A stretch of 64,000 bases of DNA from Pseudomonas baetica (GCF_019733355.1 NZ_JAIHLQ010000006.1:154489-218488); one strand, 5' to 3'. Shown: positions 32,471 through 42,875, numbered from the stretch's first letter. Notes: generated by a model not told the origin, from the letters alone. Made by a program: numbers and translations.

Positions 32471-33436
32471 TCAGATAGCGGCGAATTTCATAAGTTGGTA
32501 AAAGGAGGTTGTGTAGCTGGGGCTGAGCAGCTCACGCCTCATTTCCCAATCGGGTGATAATGGCATGCGCCCTGAATGAACGGCATTCTTCCCGAAGCGT
32601 CTGTTTACCTGATCCAGTACGCGCATCAGCGAATCGGACTTAATCGACTGTGAAGGAGTAAACAGATCCTCTGTATATTCCCCCCGCTTGCGCAAGTCCA
32701 TTAGCAATATCTCTGCCTTGCTGTATTTGAATCCGTCACGCCAAATGGTGTTTATAGCTTCGTTTGCTAAACGAGTGAGCAACAGCACATCATCAGTGGG
32801 GTAGGGTGGGGTGATAGTCACCGCGTTTGAATACTTAGGCCCCTCACCGAAAGGGGAGGTGCGAATACCAATTCGTATGACGCCAGTCAGCGAGCGTTGT
32901 TTTCTCAGTTTTTGACTTGCTCGATGCATATAAGCAGCAATCGCTTCCTGCATGCCAGGCTTAGTGGTCACCCTGGTACCAAACATCCTGCTGGTGCAGA
33001 TAGCTTGCCTATCAGGTTCGGTCTCTTGGAGCTCAATGCATGCCTCGCCACTAAGCTCACGCACCGTCCGCTCGAGTACCACGCCGTACCGCTGGCGAAC
33101 GGTTTTAGGGTCTAGGTTTGCAAGCTGCCATGCCGTGGTCACATTCTGGGCGCTGAGATGCTCCGTTAGCCTACGGCCCACGCCCCAAACCTCATTGCAT
33201 GGCATCCGCTGTAGAAGCCATTTCACCGCATGTTCTGAGCGTAGATCTACCACGCCGCCAGTTTGCTTTTTATACACTTTGCTAGCGTGCTGTGCTGCTT
33301 TTGCAAGTGTCTTGGTGTGACCAATCCCAATACCCACAGGCATGCCAACCCATAGCTTTATTCTTGATTGTATCTCTCGCGCGAAATCACCAACAGGCTC
33401 CTGTATGCCAGTTAGATCTGCAAATAGTTCATCGAT
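32471..33436 (-). pseudogene. umuC: umuC (rulB) C-terminal fragment
   Basis: The frame runs from IDELFADLTGI through VGIGIGHTKTLAKAAQHASK, RMPCNEVWGVGRRL and the little-finger domain to the normal stop. This is UmuC from the catalytic SIDE motif onward, about 320 codons. Upstream of the IDE codons (33431-33436) the sequence is not umuC. The missing 5' parts lie at 50510-50785 and 58908-58949 on the same strand. The gene was a DNA polymerase V subunit for translesion synthesis; it is now split by two insertions and cannot make a normal protein. Confidence 0.93.
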
Positions 33437-33454
33437 GTAAAGGAAAGATGTCAA

Positions 33455-33465
33455 CCCATGGACAT
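33455..33465 (+). repeat. Subterminal repeat of element 1, left end
   Basis: CCCATGGACAT lies 18 bp inside the left junction and occurs inverted at 50455-50465, 44 bp inside the right junction. A related CCATGGATATCC lies at about 33510. These may be recombinase arm-binding sites. Eleven bases is short, so chance is possible. Confidence 0.35.
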
Positions 33466-33787
33466 GAGTGAAGCCCACGCCAACTCTAGTTTCCCGCTGA
33501 ATACACCATGACCATGGATATCCACCTACGAAGCGCTTTCAGAGCCTAATCTGTCCATACCGAAAGCCGCTGTTGACTGCGAGCAGCAGGAGCTGACATC
33601 AGGTTAGGGTATAGCCCAGCCTGACACCGCAGCTTGTCAACATAATATTATTAGTTATGATTACTTTGAATCATTTTTTTTGGACGCTGGCGTAGAATGA
33701 GAGGCTCAATCACATGTCATTCCACCGGCTGCTGATGACATTCCTCACTCGAACCCCACCGTACCAATTCGAGAGAAGTGACGCTTC

Positions 33788-34198
33788 ATGAAAAATCATC
33801 CTGACACAGTTGAGCTGTTACAGAAAATTGATAAGCTGCTGACGGCAGTGGAGTCGTTGCATAATTGCCTCCAAACCCTCGAAGCTGTACCCAATGACAG
33901 TTACGATATTGCCCGTACCCAATTGCGTAATGCGGCCCGCGAGGCCTCGCACGTGATCGAGCGCCATCGAAGCACGCAAGAACTGAATCAAAAATCAGAG
34001 CAAAACGTGCCGCACTCTTTGGCGTTGCTTGCTTCTGCCGAAGCGGCGGAATGGCGCGCCAATGAACTCAGAAAAAATGGCGATTATGCCGAAGCACGCC
34101 AAGCCAGCGAACGTGCCATTACGTTACGCCAAGCGGCATCGGAAGCTGCTGTGATTGAACGCCGGCAAGGCATGCACCTTGTGCAGCCAATTGGTTAG
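33788..34198 (+). CDS. Helical hypothetical protein
   Basis: 136 residues, almost all helix: TVELLQKIDKLLTAVESLHN at the start and ASAEAAEWRANELRKNGDYA then ARQASERAITLRQAASEA near the end. The second part looks like a single TPR. The start ATG is preceded by GAGAAGTGACGCTTC with a weak ribosome site. It lies 14 bp before the antitoxin gene. No function is assigned. The preceding 310 bp from the junction hold no gene but include the subterminal repeats. Confidence 0.55.
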   Translation: MKNHPDTVELLQKIDKLLTAVESLHNCLQTLEAVPNDSYDIARTQLRNAAREASHVIERHRSTQELNQKSEQNVPHSLALLASAEAAEWRANELRKNGDYAEARQASERAITLRQAASEAAVIERRQGMHLVQPIG

Positions 34199-34212
34199 AA
34201 GTAGCAGTCTTC

Positions 34213-34425
34213 ATGGCAACTACCGCAAAAACTCGATCCGTCACCGCTCATGTACCTATGCAGTTAGCCGAAAAGGTAGATTTAATGGCTGAGCGGCTGG
34301 AGCGCTCCAAGAATTGGATCGTCAAGCAGACTCTGGCTGCTTGGATAGACCAAGAAGGGGGGCGCAGTCGCCTGACACGCGAAGCGTTGGCCGATGTAGA
34401 CGCTGGTCATGTGATTGACCACTAA
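34213..34425 (+). CDS. Ribbon-helix-helix antitoxin
   Basis: 70 residues with the RHH pattern: a short strand (RSVTAHVPMQLAEKVD) and two helices (LMAERLERSKNWIVKQTLAA). Such CopG/ParD-like proteins bind DNA as dimers and neutralise ParE-type toxins. It lies upstream of a ParE-like gene. Confidence 0.85.
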   Translation: MATTAKTRSVTAHVPMQLAEKVDLMAERLERSKNWIVKQTLAAWIDQEGGRSRLTREALADVDAGHVIDH

Positions 34426-34484
34426 GCTGTCCAAGCCTGGGCCGACAGCCCCAACACCGAATCGCCATTAGCAATCCCGAATTG

Positions 34485-34763
34485 ATGGAGTTGAATTGCA
34501 CCAGCAAAGCGCTTTCTGACCTTGCTCGCCTATATGAATTTCTGGCGACGGTGGTGGATCAGCCTGCCGCTGCTCGTACTGTACAGCAACTAACAGTTGC
34601 CCCGACAACGTTGCTGGCAAATCCACGCATCGGTGAGCGGCTAGATGAGTTCGAACCTAGCGATGTGCGCCGAATCCTGATTGGCCACTACGAGATGCGT
34701 TACGAAATTACGGGATCTATCGTCTACCTGTTGCGCGTGTGGCATAAACGCGAGAACCGATAG
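34485..34763 (+). CDS. ParE/RelE-family toxin
   Basis: The ATG at 34485 gives 92 residues: TSKALSDLARLYEFLATVVD, PRIGERLDEFEPSDVRRILI, GHYEMRYEITGSIVYLLRVW then HKRENR. This is the ParE fold with its usual RI-R and Y-VYLLRVWH end. ParE toxins poison DNA gyrase. The 59-bp gap to the antitoxin is longer than usual. The pair could keep element 1 from being lost. Confidence 0.83.
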   Translation: MELNCTSKALSDLARLYEFLATVVDQPAAARTVQQLTVAPTTLLANPRIGERLDEFEPSDVRRILIGHYEMRYEITGSIVYLLRVWHKRENR

Positions 34764-35001
34764 ATAAATTTTTAACACAAATCGCATTCTCCGCGACGAT
34801 TCCAGGGAGAGGATCAGTTCTCCTCAGAGTTGACAGCCAGAGTCTCGTTTCCTCGATATTGAATTTCAGACCCTGTATTTCCATAAGAACGAGAAAGTTT
34901 CTTGAGATTCGGTAATGCCCGCAGGTAGCACAGTGACGCTCCTCCCAATCGCCAATTGACCGTTGCAAACCAGTCTTTTGAGCGCATATCAAGCAGCCCA
35001 T
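34717..35001 (-). CDS. Small zinc-ribbon protein
   Basis: 94 residues with LICAQKTG near the start and HCATCGHYRISRNFL near residue 28. Paired CxxC motifs followed by GHYRIS are seen at the N-terminus of many small defence-island and hypothetical proteins. It overlaps the toxin 3' end by 47 bp on the opposite strand, so it may be a truncated gene. The interval 35002-35255 has no gene, only a hairpin near 35215-35250 ending in T6. Confidence 0.4.
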   Translation of the reverse strand: MGCLICAQKTGLQRSIGDWEERHCATCGHYRISRNFLVLMEIQGLKFNIEETRLWLSTLRRTDPLPGIVAENAICVKNLSIGSRVYATRATGRR

Positions 35002-35255
35002 TTACCCCTCCATGGAGCAGCCGTGACTCTTGCGAGGCAGGGACAAAGCACAGTTAGATTTTATTGGCAACTTTACGGTAGCTGCTTATCGTGAGAAAGC
35101 CATATTCGTAGCGAATATTTTCCTTAAATTTTGGCACTCAACTTAATGAACAAAATCTCCGAACGTACGTTGGCTGGCTGGAATTTTACGTTGAGCACCA
35201 CGAAGCGGGATCGCTGCCAGCGCCCTTGAAGGGCTCATGGGTGGCGATTTTTTAA

Positions 35256-35486
35256 ATGCACACAGTCTCTACGCTGGCTTCAGATTCGTACCTGGTGGAA
35301 TTGGTGGAAGCCGTTGAGCTGGCTCGCATTGCTTGGCGGGATACGGTTAATCACCTGCAACACGTTTCAGATGACGTTTGGCTGGGTCAGATGGAAGCAG
35401 TGGTGTGTCTTGAAATCCAATACAGAACCCAGCAAGAGCAGCTCTGTCGTTACCTCTACAAAACAGTAATGAGCAGTGGCGGATAA
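35256..35486 (+). CDS. Small hypothetical protein
   Basis: 76 residues, helical and acidic (LASDSYLVELVEAVELARIA, WRDTVNHLQHVSDDVW). Followed by a terminator at about 35515. No family is recognised. Confidence 0.45.
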   Translation: MHTVSTLASDSYLVELVEAVELARIAWRDTVNHLQHVSDDVWLGQMEAVVCLEIQYRTQQEQLCRYLYKTVMSSGG

Positions 35487-35514
35487 TTGCTGCTCTTGGA
35501 TAGCGCCAATCATT

Positions 35515-35540
35515 CAAGCCTACGCTGGGCGGGCTTTTTG
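35515..35540 (+). terminator. Likely terminator
   Basis: AAGCC and GGGCTTTTT form a short stem about 30 bp after the small gene. Confidence 0.45.
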
Positions 35541-35673
35541 AGCATCCGAGGGATACGATATCTGACAATCCATTGCCCGACACGGGTTTCAGATTAACCT
35601 TACACAGAGCGCTCGCCGAGATGAAGTTGCAGACCGTTTCCATTAAAGTCCTTGTACGTTACGGTCTCCCTGC

Positions 35674-36864
35674 TCATCTCAGAAGACCATCAGGAACCAG
35701 CCTTGCGGGGAGGCGAGTCTTGAACACAGGAGAAAAAATTATCTGAAACGCGGTGCCTCCAAGGTCTGCGTTGGGCTCATGACTTAGCGAACCATCTAGG
35801 TTCTTTACCAGTTCAGTGATCACCTTCATTCCCAGCCCCGACATTTTATGTACATCAAAGTCAGTCGGGAGGCCTCTGCCATTGTCGCTCACAGTCAAGC
35901 AGCATTGGTGCTGATATGGTGTTAAATGAACGTTGATTTTAGAGGCTCCATATTTCAATGCATTGGTCACCAATTCGTTAACAATCAGACCGATTCGGCT
36001 GAGTTGTTCACTATCCAACGCCAGTGGGACGGCGTCGACTGAGATTACCATCTGGCTTTCAGATCCCAGCATCGTAGATAAGCCAGCGCACAATTGGACG
36101 AGATAGTCAGCACTATCCAGCGTAGAGGCTGCCTTGCCGACATTAATATGTTTATGCACATTGGCTACAGCAAATATCTTGGTTGCCGCTCTGGAAATCT
36201 CCTTAGCCGCTTCAGAGCTGCCCAGCTGAGCACTTTGAATGCTCAACATCGACACAATCAGATGAAGGCTATTCATCACACGATGGTCGATTTCTTCGGC
36301 CATTAAGTGGGAATGATTCAGCGCCGCTTCCTTTTCCGCGATGGATCGCATAGCAGACAGGCGCAGCTCCAGTTGATCCATCACAACGCTTGCAAGATCC
36401 GTCAATGTGTCTAGCTGGTCTTGGGTGACCGTACGCGGCTGCGTGTCCAAAACACATAGCGTGCCAAGATTGAAACCGTCGTGGGTATGAAGCGGTACTC
36501 CCAAATAAAACTGTAACCCGAATTCGCCTGCGACGAGGGGATTAACGAGCGTACGAGGGTCGTGTCTAGCGTCCGTTACTAACCAAGGTTCTGCCTGGAG
36601 GATCGCGGAAGAACAAAGGCCTGAATTGCGGGGAATTTGTTTTACGTCGAGTCCGTGATGAGATTTGAACCAGATTCGGTCTGTATCGACGATGCTCACG
36701 ATTGCTATCGGAGTTCCAAGAAGACGAGCTGCTATCGCGGTCACACGATCAAATGCGCCATCCGGAGGCGTGTCTAGGATGGCGTACCTGCGAACAGCGT
36801 TCATCCTGAGCGCTTCCTCTTGAGCGGACTTACTAGAACTGACGGGATGAGTCACGGTGTTCAT
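35674..36864 (-). CDS. GAF-domain sensor histidine kinase (HWE/HisKA_2-like)
   Basis: The ATG at 36864 gives 396 residues. The N-terminal GAF domain (RYAILDTPPDGAFDRVTAIA, LGVPLHTHDGFNLGTLCVLD) is the type found with cyclic nucleotide or phytochrome-like sensing. The dimerisation helix carries EEIDHRVMNSLHLIVSMLSI with His about residue 197, and the ATPase has LIVNELVTNALKYGA (N-box), VSDNGRGLPTDFD (G1) and SGLGMKVITELV (G2). HisKA_2 kinases often feed general stress or light responses. No response regulator is adjacent. Confidence 0.9.
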   Translation of the reverse strand: MNTVTHPVSSSKSAQEEALRMNAVRRYAILDTPPDGAFDRVTAIAARLLGTPIAIVSIVDTDRIWFKSHHGLDVKQIPRNSGLCSSAILQAEPWLVTDARHDPRTLVNPLVAGEFGLQFYLGVPLHTHDGFNLGTLCVLDTQPRTVTQDQLDTLTDLASVVMDQLELRLSAMRSIAEKEAALNHSHLMAEEIDHRVMNSLHLIVSMLSIQSAQLGSSEAAKEISRAATKIFAVANVHKHINVGKAASTLDSADYLVQLCAGLSTMLGSESQMVISVDAVPLALDSEQLSRIGLIVNELVTNALKYGASKINVHLTPYQHQCCLTVSDNGRGLPTDFDVHKMSGLGMKVITELVKNLDGSLSHEPNADLGGTAFQIIFSPVFKTRLPARLVPDGLLR

Positions 36865-37655
36865 AGTGTGCACTCACAGGAATAAGGCCAGTAGCTGTGC
36901 TCTCGGGTTCGATGGAATGCCCCAAAAAAATTGGAACTTTTCTATGGCCTCGCGCACAGGGAGCAAATTGGATGATAGCAGAGTGTGCATTGCTACACTA
37001 TTACGTGCGGAACAGCTGGACATCCTACGCTGCGCTCAGTGCGCCGGTATCTTGTGGTTAGAAGAAACCAAAAGGTTAGCGTACGTTTTTTCCGGGTTCT
37101 CTCGGCCGCCTTCCGGAACACCCCGGATGGCAGAAGTCCGCATCCGACACTAGGTTCACGCCAGCATGACGATAAGCCTGGACGATCAAACGCGAGCAGA
37201 ACTGCCTCCGGTCGGCCACGAAGGCAGCTAACAGTAACCGTCTGGCCAACTCACCGCTCAGCACACAGACCAGCTCGAACAGGAATGAATGGAAAGCAAA
37301 GTCTTGCCCGCAGGTATACCGATTGACTAAGCCTATATCTGACGTAGCTCATGCAGAGCTTGGCAACGGGTCGCAATCGGCGACGGCTTCATTGTATACT
37401 TCGGTTCCGCATACCCCTTGAGCACAGGAACATCAGCATGACTGTACTCCAAACGATCTACTGGCAGCCTACGCCGCCTTAGCGCTACGCCCCCCTCGCA
37501 ACACCTGCTTCCGCTAGTCTCGCTCGCGGGCGCACACTGCTGTACGCCTGGTTTTTGCACCTCAAGCACACAGCAAAAAATCCTCAAAATTTGAACTTGT
37601 ATCGATTCGTTCGCCATTCCTTTGGCGTGCGCGATGCTTTGCCTTGGATATTCTG
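36865..37655. other. No convincing gene
   Basis: Several overlapping short frames are present on both strands. One (plus strand, 36857-37153) contains LRCAQCAGILWLEETKRLAY, but it overlaps the kinase start and lacks a ribosome site. The stretch looks like degraded DNA between the kinase and sulP. Confidence 0.45.
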
Positions 37656-39143
37656 ATGCTGCAATCGCTCAAACAAACGTGGTTTTCCAACGTCCGTGGA
37701 GACGTGCTAGCAGGTCTCGTAGTCGCCCTGGCATTGATCCCGGAGGCCATTGCCTTCTCGATCATTGCCGGCGTCGACCCCAAGGTTGGTCTCTACGCCT
37801 CCTTCTGTATCTGTGCTGTTATTGCCTTCGTCGGCGGTCGTCCCGGCATGATCTCGGCGGCTACCGGCGCCATGGCACTGCTCATGGTTACTTTGGTTAA
37901 AGAGCACGGACTTCAGTATCTGCTGGCAGCCACGTTGCTCTGTGGGGTACTTCAAATCCTCGCGGGTTACCTGAAGCTAGGTTCGCTGATGCGCTTCGTC
38001 TCTCGCTCTGTGATCACGGGTTTTGTAAACGCATTAGCGATTCTGATTTTTATGGCGCAGTTACCTGAATTGACCAACGTGACCTGGCACGTCTACGCCA
38101 TGACCGCAGCGGGCCTAGGGATAATCTACCTGTTTCCGTATGTACCTGTGATTGGCAAGCTGATTCCTTCGCCATTAGTGTGCATCCTGACACTGACTGC
38201 ACTTGCCTTTTACCTCGGGCTGGACATCCGTACCGTGGGTGACATGGGCCAATTGCCGGACACACTGCCGATTTTTCTGTGGCCTGAAGTGCCGCTGAAC
38301 TTTGAAACCCTGCGCATCATCTTTCCTTACTCCGCAGCGCTGGCAGTTGTAGGCCTATTGGAGTCGATGATGACCGCGACCATCGTCGACGGTCTGACGG
38401 ATACCACCAGCAACAAAAACCGCGAGTGCAAAGGTCAGGGTGTGGCCAACATCGCCGCTGGCATGCTCGGCGGGATGGCAGGTTGCGCGATGATCGGCCA
38501 GTCAGTCATCAACGTGAAATCTGGTGGCCGCACCCGCCTCTCGACATTGTGTGCCGGCGTTTTCCTGCTGCTGATGGTGGTATTTCTTGGCGAATGGCTC
38601 TCTAAAATCCCGATGGCGGCACTCGTGGCAGTGATGATTATGGTGTCCATCGGTACCTTTAGCTGGGATTCCTTGCGCAATATGAAAGAGCATCCGCTGT
38701 CGACCAACCTCGTCATGGTGGCGACCGTCGTGGTCGTCGTGGCCACTCACAACCTGGCCTACGGCGTATTGGTCGGTGTGCTGCTGGCGTCCCTGTTCTT
38801 TGCCAACAAGGTCGGACACTATCTGGACATCAAGAGCACTCTGCAAGAGGCGCAATCGCATCGGACTTATTACGTTGTGGGCCAGGTGTTCTTCAGCTCT
38901 GCAGACAAGTTCACTGAGGGTTTTGACTTCAAGCAAGCGCTGAAAAAGGTCACCGTCGATCTCACACAGGCGCATTTCTGGGATATTACCGCCGTCGCAG
39001 CGCTGGATAAGGTCGTGATCAAGTTCCGCCGTGAGGGCGCTGAGGTTGAAGTGCTCGGTCTCAATGAAGCCAGCGCAACAATCGTTGACCGCTTCGGTAT
39101 GCATGACAAACCCGGTGCCATCGACAAGCTCATGAGCCACTAA
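37656..39143 (+). CDS. SulP-family anion transporter with STAS domain
   Basis: The ATG at 37656 gives 495 residues. Ten or more membrane segments begin with [20 protein letters not shown], the SulP signature; [16 protein letters not shown] and [15 protein letters not shown] are also typical. The C-terminal STAS domain reads [15 protein letters not shown] and [19 protein letters not shown]. SulP proteins carry sulfate, bicarbonate or other anions. In many Pseudomonas genomes a universal stress gene follows, as the remnant here does. Confidence 0.9.
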   Translation: MLQSLKQTWFSNVRGDVLAGLVVALALIPEAIAFSIIAGVDPKVGLYASFCICAVIAFVGGRPGMISAATGAMALLMVTLVKEHGLQYLLAATLLCGVLQILAGYLKLGSLMRFVSRSVITGFVNALAILIFMAQLPELTNVTWHVYAMTAAGLGIIYLFPYVPVIGKLIPSPLVCILTLTALAFYLGLDIRTVGDMGQLPDTLPIFLWPEVPLNFETLRIIFPYSAALAVVGLLESMMTATIVDGLTDTTSNKNRECKGQGVANIAAGMLGGMAGCAMIGQSVINVKSGGRTRLSTLCAGVFLLLMVVFLGEWLSKIPMAALVAVMIMVSIGTFSWDSLRNMKEHPLSTNLVMVATVVVVVATHNLAYGVLVGVLLASLFFANKVGHYLDIKSTLQEAQSHRTYYVVGQVFFSSADKFTEGFDFKQALKKVTVDLTQAHFWDITAVAALDKVVIKFRREGAEVEVLGLNEASATIVDRFGMHDKPGAIDKLMSH

Positions 39144-39154
39144 GGAGGACGACA

Positions 39155-39714
39155 ATGACCCACGTAATGGCATGCAGATAACTCACAATCCGCATTGGCG
39201 GTCTGTGATTACGCAGCATGGGCTTCGCAACGTCTCAGCGCTCCCCCTGACCTTGCTTCATGTGCTGGATAAGGAGAAATATCCTGCATCCGCTGACCTC
39301 AGCGGCAATATCGGTCTCGGCAGCAGTGAACATCTACTGGAAGATCTGGCCACGCTGGATGCGCAGCGTGCAAAACTGGCCTTGGAGCATGGCCAACACA
39401 TGCTGGAAAAGGCCAGGGAGCGAACGGCCATTTCCGGCGCTGCGTTTCCTGAGCTGAAGCAGCGCCACGGACACTTGGTAGAAATCTGAGCGACCTTCAG
39501 GAGGATTCGACTGTTGGTGATAGGAAGAGTGGGTGAAGACAACTCACGCAACGCGCACAGCCTTGGCAGCCAGATAGAAGCTGTGGTGCGAACAATTCAC
39601 CGGCCTATCCTGATCACAGCTAGCAGCTATAAAAAGCCCGAAAAGGTGATGCTCGCATTTGACGGCAGCTCCACTGCCGTATCCGTCCGGCGAACACGCC
39701 TTGCTTCCCGATAG
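39155..39714 (+). pseudogene. Universal stress protein gene, frameshifted
   Basis: AAGGAGG eight bases upstream of ATG 39155 shows it was translated. THVMA appears, then the frame is lost. Another frame holds PLTLLHVLDKEKYPASADLS, the GSSEHLLEDLATLDAQRAKL block and ELKQRHGHLVE, and a third holds VIGRVGEDNSRNAHSLGSQI and VVRTIHRPILITASSYKKPE. Together these are UspA pieces in three frames, so at least two frameshifts have occurred. It formed an operon with sulP. Confidence 0.8.
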
Positions 39715-39762
39715 ATAATGCTGCGCCCTCGATTCTCGACTGTTCAAAGTTTCAAGCTACGC

Positions 39763-40158
39763 TTAGGGATCCGGAGCATATGCAAAACAAAGCTTATTCC
39801 CCTCTGGATCCCGACAATATGCTGCATAGAAATCTGAAGCATATTCTCGAAAGCCCGGCTTACCCTCATTGGTTCCTCCCATCTCAATAGCAAGCGCCCA
39901 GACCTCACGAACCTGGGCCTCCGAAGCTGCCAGAAAACTCACTTGAACACCGTTCCCCCAAGTGGCTGCAAGACCATTTATAGGGTGCTGGACGTAGAAC
40001 TGGGGCCATCGCCTATTGGGGTATCGCCAGCCTACGCCGCGAGCAGCCCCACCGTTCCCTTCAGGCATCTGGATAAGGCCTAGTTTCGCCAGCAAGGCGT
40101 CGTAAAAGACTACCAAACACTCAAGATCCCTAGCTCCGACGTGCACGTGACTGAACAT
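39763..40158 (-). CDS. VOC-family (glyoxalase/bleomycin-resistance-like) protein
   Basis: The ATG at 40158 has CGGAG six bases upstream and gives 131 residues; a longer frame has no signal. MFSHVHVGARDLECLVVFYD and FYAAYCRDPEGNKLCFAYAP are classic VOC motifs, including the His and Glu-like metal positions (HVHVG, DPEGN). VOC enzymes act on varied small molecules; substrate is unknown. Confidence 0.88.
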   Translation of the reverse strand: MFSHVHVGARDLECLVVFYDALLAKLGLIQMPEGNGGAARGVGWRYPNRRWPQFYVQHPINGLAATWGNGVQVSFLAASEAQVREVWALAIEMGGTNEGKPGFREYASDFYAAYCRDPEGNKLCFAYAPDP

Positions 40159-40266
40159 AGGTATACTCCGCGAAAGGGGGACGTGTCGCTTTGTGATAAT
40201 GCGCAAGCACCGGGCATCACACATTGTAATGTCGCCCCGGTGCACACGGGTGTCTAGCCATCTTTG

Positions 40267-40488
40267 CTGGACTTGACCGCAGCCATTGTGCTGTGGAACA
40301 CGGTGTTTCTCGAGCGGGCAGCCCAAAGGTCAGCCGACGCCGGAAAGCCGGTGAATACAGATCTGTATCAGTACCTGTCGCCGTTGGGCTGGTAGCACAT
40401 CAACCTGACAGGCGATTACGTGTGGCGGCAGAGCCACAAACTGGAAGATGGAAAATTCAGGCCGCTACGGCAGGTCGGAAAACCTTAG
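40267..40488 (+). pseudogene. Tn3-family transposase C-terminal remnant
   Basis: One frame contains [30 protein letters not shown], an in-frame TAG at 40393, then [20 protein letters not shown] and FRPLR before the stop. This is the conserved end of Tn3 TnpA. Only about 74 codons remain. It marks a Tn3-type transposon that once lay here. Confidence 0.85.
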
Positions 40489-40723
40489 TATACGATTTTC
40501 CCGGTTCCTGCTCACTAGCGGTCGACGGCCAGTTCGTGGAATGCGCACTGACGTATGCGTCCTGTCAGCGGTGTCCAGCCAACACATCTTCCAAGCTCCG
40601 GCATTAAGCGCCACGGTGTCTCCGGTTTTAAAATGAACACCATCGCGCTTATAGCTGGGTTTGTGTAGGTGACTCCAAACGACGCTTACCAAAGAACTTT
40701 CTCCGATGGGCTTTCAGAGCAAA

Positions 40724-41683
40724 TCACGCCTGTACACTCGAACCTGCGCGGTAACTTGGCGTCATGACCTTTATTGCGATTGTGGCACCTGTTAACAGGG
40801 CTATTACTCCCAGCATCTCAAGACCGGTAGGTAGACGGTTTTCGGCGATAAGGCCGAACGCAGCGGCGAAGATCGTTTCTACAGAAATGAGCTGCCCAGA
40901 CAGGGCCATGGGTAACCGCTGGCTTGCAATGTTCCAAGCCCATGCCCCTCCAACGGAGGCAAAACATGCCAGCGCTGATGCTGCGGCGAAAACCGGTAGA
41001 GTATTGTCCAAACGTAGGTCAATGTGCGGGTAGCTATATACCCCAAACACAAGCCCGAAAGGTAAGAAAAGCAGGACGCTGACACCTGCTCCACTCATCA
41101 TTAGTCCAGTCCAAAGACCTGAATGTACTTGGGGAATTTTTGCCAATATCTTTTGGTTTAATATGCTGAACATTAACCAAGCCAATACTGCGCCTAACGC
41201 ATAACCTACTGCCACAAGGTACGAGGGCGCGCCTCCATCTAAAACGCTGACCAAAATTCCATAATTCGTTGCAACCAAACCAAAAACTGCCAGAATTATG
41301 GGTGCACAGAAGCTGCTCCAGGAAACTGTTCGGTTGATCAAATTGCCTGTGATGGCAACTATAACCGGCGTAGCGCTCAAAAATGCGGGTGCGATTATAG
41401 CCCCACCGTGAAGTACACTTCCCATAATGCATCCTATGTAAAGAGCATATCCTAGGACGCCAAGCAGCCCGGCCATCATAGTTGAACGCCAGCTTAAAAC
41501 TGGATCGCCAGGCCAATAAACACGAATAACAACAAGACCAATGCAGCCAGAGATGATGAATCTCAATGTAATAAAATCAACCGGTCCAAAATCTCCCATC
41601 ATGTAAGGAGACAGAAAATTAAGCGCCCAGCTGAACGTAGCGAAAATTGCAGCTGCAATCCCAATCACATAGGATTTTGACAT
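40724..41683 (-). CDS. EamA/DMT-family transporter
   Basis: 319 residues with about ten membrane segments in two EamA repeats. The start IGIAAAIFATFSWALNFLSP and the repeat-2 region YLVAVGYALGAVLAWLMFSI are typical. VETIFAAAFGLIAENRLPTG is the standard late motif. Such proteins export amino acids or metabolites. It precedes no obvious partner. Confidence 0.88.
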   Translation of the reverse strand: MSKSYVIGIAAAIFATFSWALNFLSPYMMGDFGPVDFITLRFIISGCIGLVVIRVYWPGDPVLSWRSTMMAGLLGVLGYALYIGCIMGSVLHGGAIIAPAFLSATPVIVAITGNLINRTVSWSSFCAPIILAVFGLVATNYGILVSVLDGGAPSYLVAVGYALGAVLAWLMFSILNQKILAKIPQVHSGLWTGLMMSGAGVSVLLFLPFGLVFGVYSYPHIDLRLDNTLPVFAAASALACFASVGGAWAWNIASQRLPMALSGQLISVETIFAAAFGLIAENRLPTGLEMLGVIALLTGATIAIKVMTPSYRAGSSVQA

Positions 41684-41881
41684 CGCCTCTCCTGTGACGG
41701 GCTTACACGCCCGATTTTAGATAATAGGATCGCAATATTTCGAGGAGCGAATCTCCTTACCGTCCTTTATACCAATAAATTGTGACCCATAGGCCGTCTG
41801 AGTTGGTTTACCCAAGTTAACGCCCATCCCTACGTCGCCACCACTTTCAGACTTGCCTTCGAACATGGATTTTGTCTAGTC

Positions 41882-42214
41882 GTGAGCGCCAGTCTAGAAA
41901 GCGCATTGTCACAGCAAGTCGGGTCTTACACGGCCGCAGCGCTGTCGCGCTACCTTGATGACGGTGCCGTACCCATAGACAACAAATGGGCCGAAAACCA
42001 AATCAGGCCATGGGCTCTTGGGCCGAAGAACTGGCTCTTTGCAGGGTCGCTGCGCAGCGGTAAACGTGCGGCAGCGATCGTGAGCCTGATCCAGTCTGCA
42101 CGGCTGAATGGTCATGATCCGTATGCTTATCTGAAAGACGTTCTCAGACGCCTGCCGACGCAGCGGGTGAGTGAAATCAAGCAGTTGCTTCCGCATAAGT
42201 GGGAGCCCGTTTAA
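41882..42214 (+). pseudogene. IS66 transposase (TnpC) C-terminal fragment
   Basis: 110 codons: LSRYLDDGAVPIDNKWAENQ, IRPWALGPKNWLFAGSLRSG, then KRAAAIVSLIQSARLNGHDP and YLKDVLRRLPTQ. This is the conserved end of IS66 TnpC. Everything before is lost, so it is inactive. Confidence 0.9.
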
Positions 42215-42245
42215 TCATGTAAGGGTGACGCTCGGACGTACACAC

Positions 42246-42875
42246 TTAAGTTCGTCTGGCTGTAGCCAATAAGGCGGCTGCGCCGAGCATCATTGCACCC
42301 GTTATGCGATTGATGATCGACAATTTCCGCTTCGAAGGGTGCAGAGATCGAATGATGCTGCCAGCAAGGGCCCAGCCTATAGCGGCGATAAACTCGACCG
42401 CAATGTAGATTGCACTTAAAACGACGAACTGGGCAGTGAAGGAGGCGCCAGTACCAGCAACAATGAATTGGGGAACAAAAGCAGTGAAGAGCAAGATTGC
42501 TTTGGGGTTGGTCATGGCAGTCATGAACTCCCTGCGTGCCAAGGAGTAGGCATCGACAGGCTGGAATACCGAAGCCCCATCTTCGTGACAATCACGGCCT
42601 ATCATCATTCTTACGCCGAGATAGGCGAGGTAAAGGACACCTACCCACTTAATAATCTGGAAAGCGGGTTCAGACGCCTCTAGCAATGCGCCTAAACCGA
42701 CAATCACCATTGCGATCATCAATGCAAAGGCCGTACACCGACCTGACAGACCGACCACTGTAGGCAGCAAACCCTGCCTGCTGCCATTTGCGAATGCAAG
42801 CAGGTTGTTGGCGCCCGGTGAGACGGCAACGATTGCTGCTGCGGGGAGAAATAGGAGGAGTTGGGCTAGGGTCAT
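42246..42875 (-). CDS. LysE-family amino acid exporter
   Basis: 209 residues, the standard RhtB/LysE length, with six membrane segments. LFLPAAAIVAVSPGANNLLA carries the family SPGPN-like motif (SPGANN). REFMTAMTNPKAILLFTAFV is the second signature. It exports amino acids or homoserine-type molecules. It ends 31 bp from the IS66 remnant. Confidence 0.9.
   Translation of the reverse strand: MTLAQLLLFLPAAAIVAVSPGANNLLAFANGSRQGLLPTVVGLSGRCTAFALMIAMVIVGLGALLEASEPAFQIIKWVGVLYLAYLGVRMMIGRDCHEDGASVFQPVDAYSLARREFMTAMTNPKAILLFTAFVPQFIVAGTGASFTAQFVVLSAIYIAVEFIAAIGWALAGSIIRSLHPSKRKLSIINRITGAMMLGAAALLATARRT

Noticed and set aside
36857..37153. 98-residue frame with LRCAQCAG
   Set aside because: Overlaps the kinase start, no ribosome site, no family.
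37333..37617. 94-residue minus-strand frame
   Set aside because: Arg/Cys-rich with no motif; looks like noncoding DNA upstream of sulP.
38502..39173. 223-residue minus-strand frame opposite sulP
   Set aside because: The sulP frame is clearly coding; the antisense frame has His/Glu-rich shadow composition.
40465..40692. Minus-strand frame with HFKTGDTVALNAGAWKMCWL
   Set aside because: Slight resemblance to small YodC-like proteins, but it overlaps the Tn3 remnant and has no clear start.
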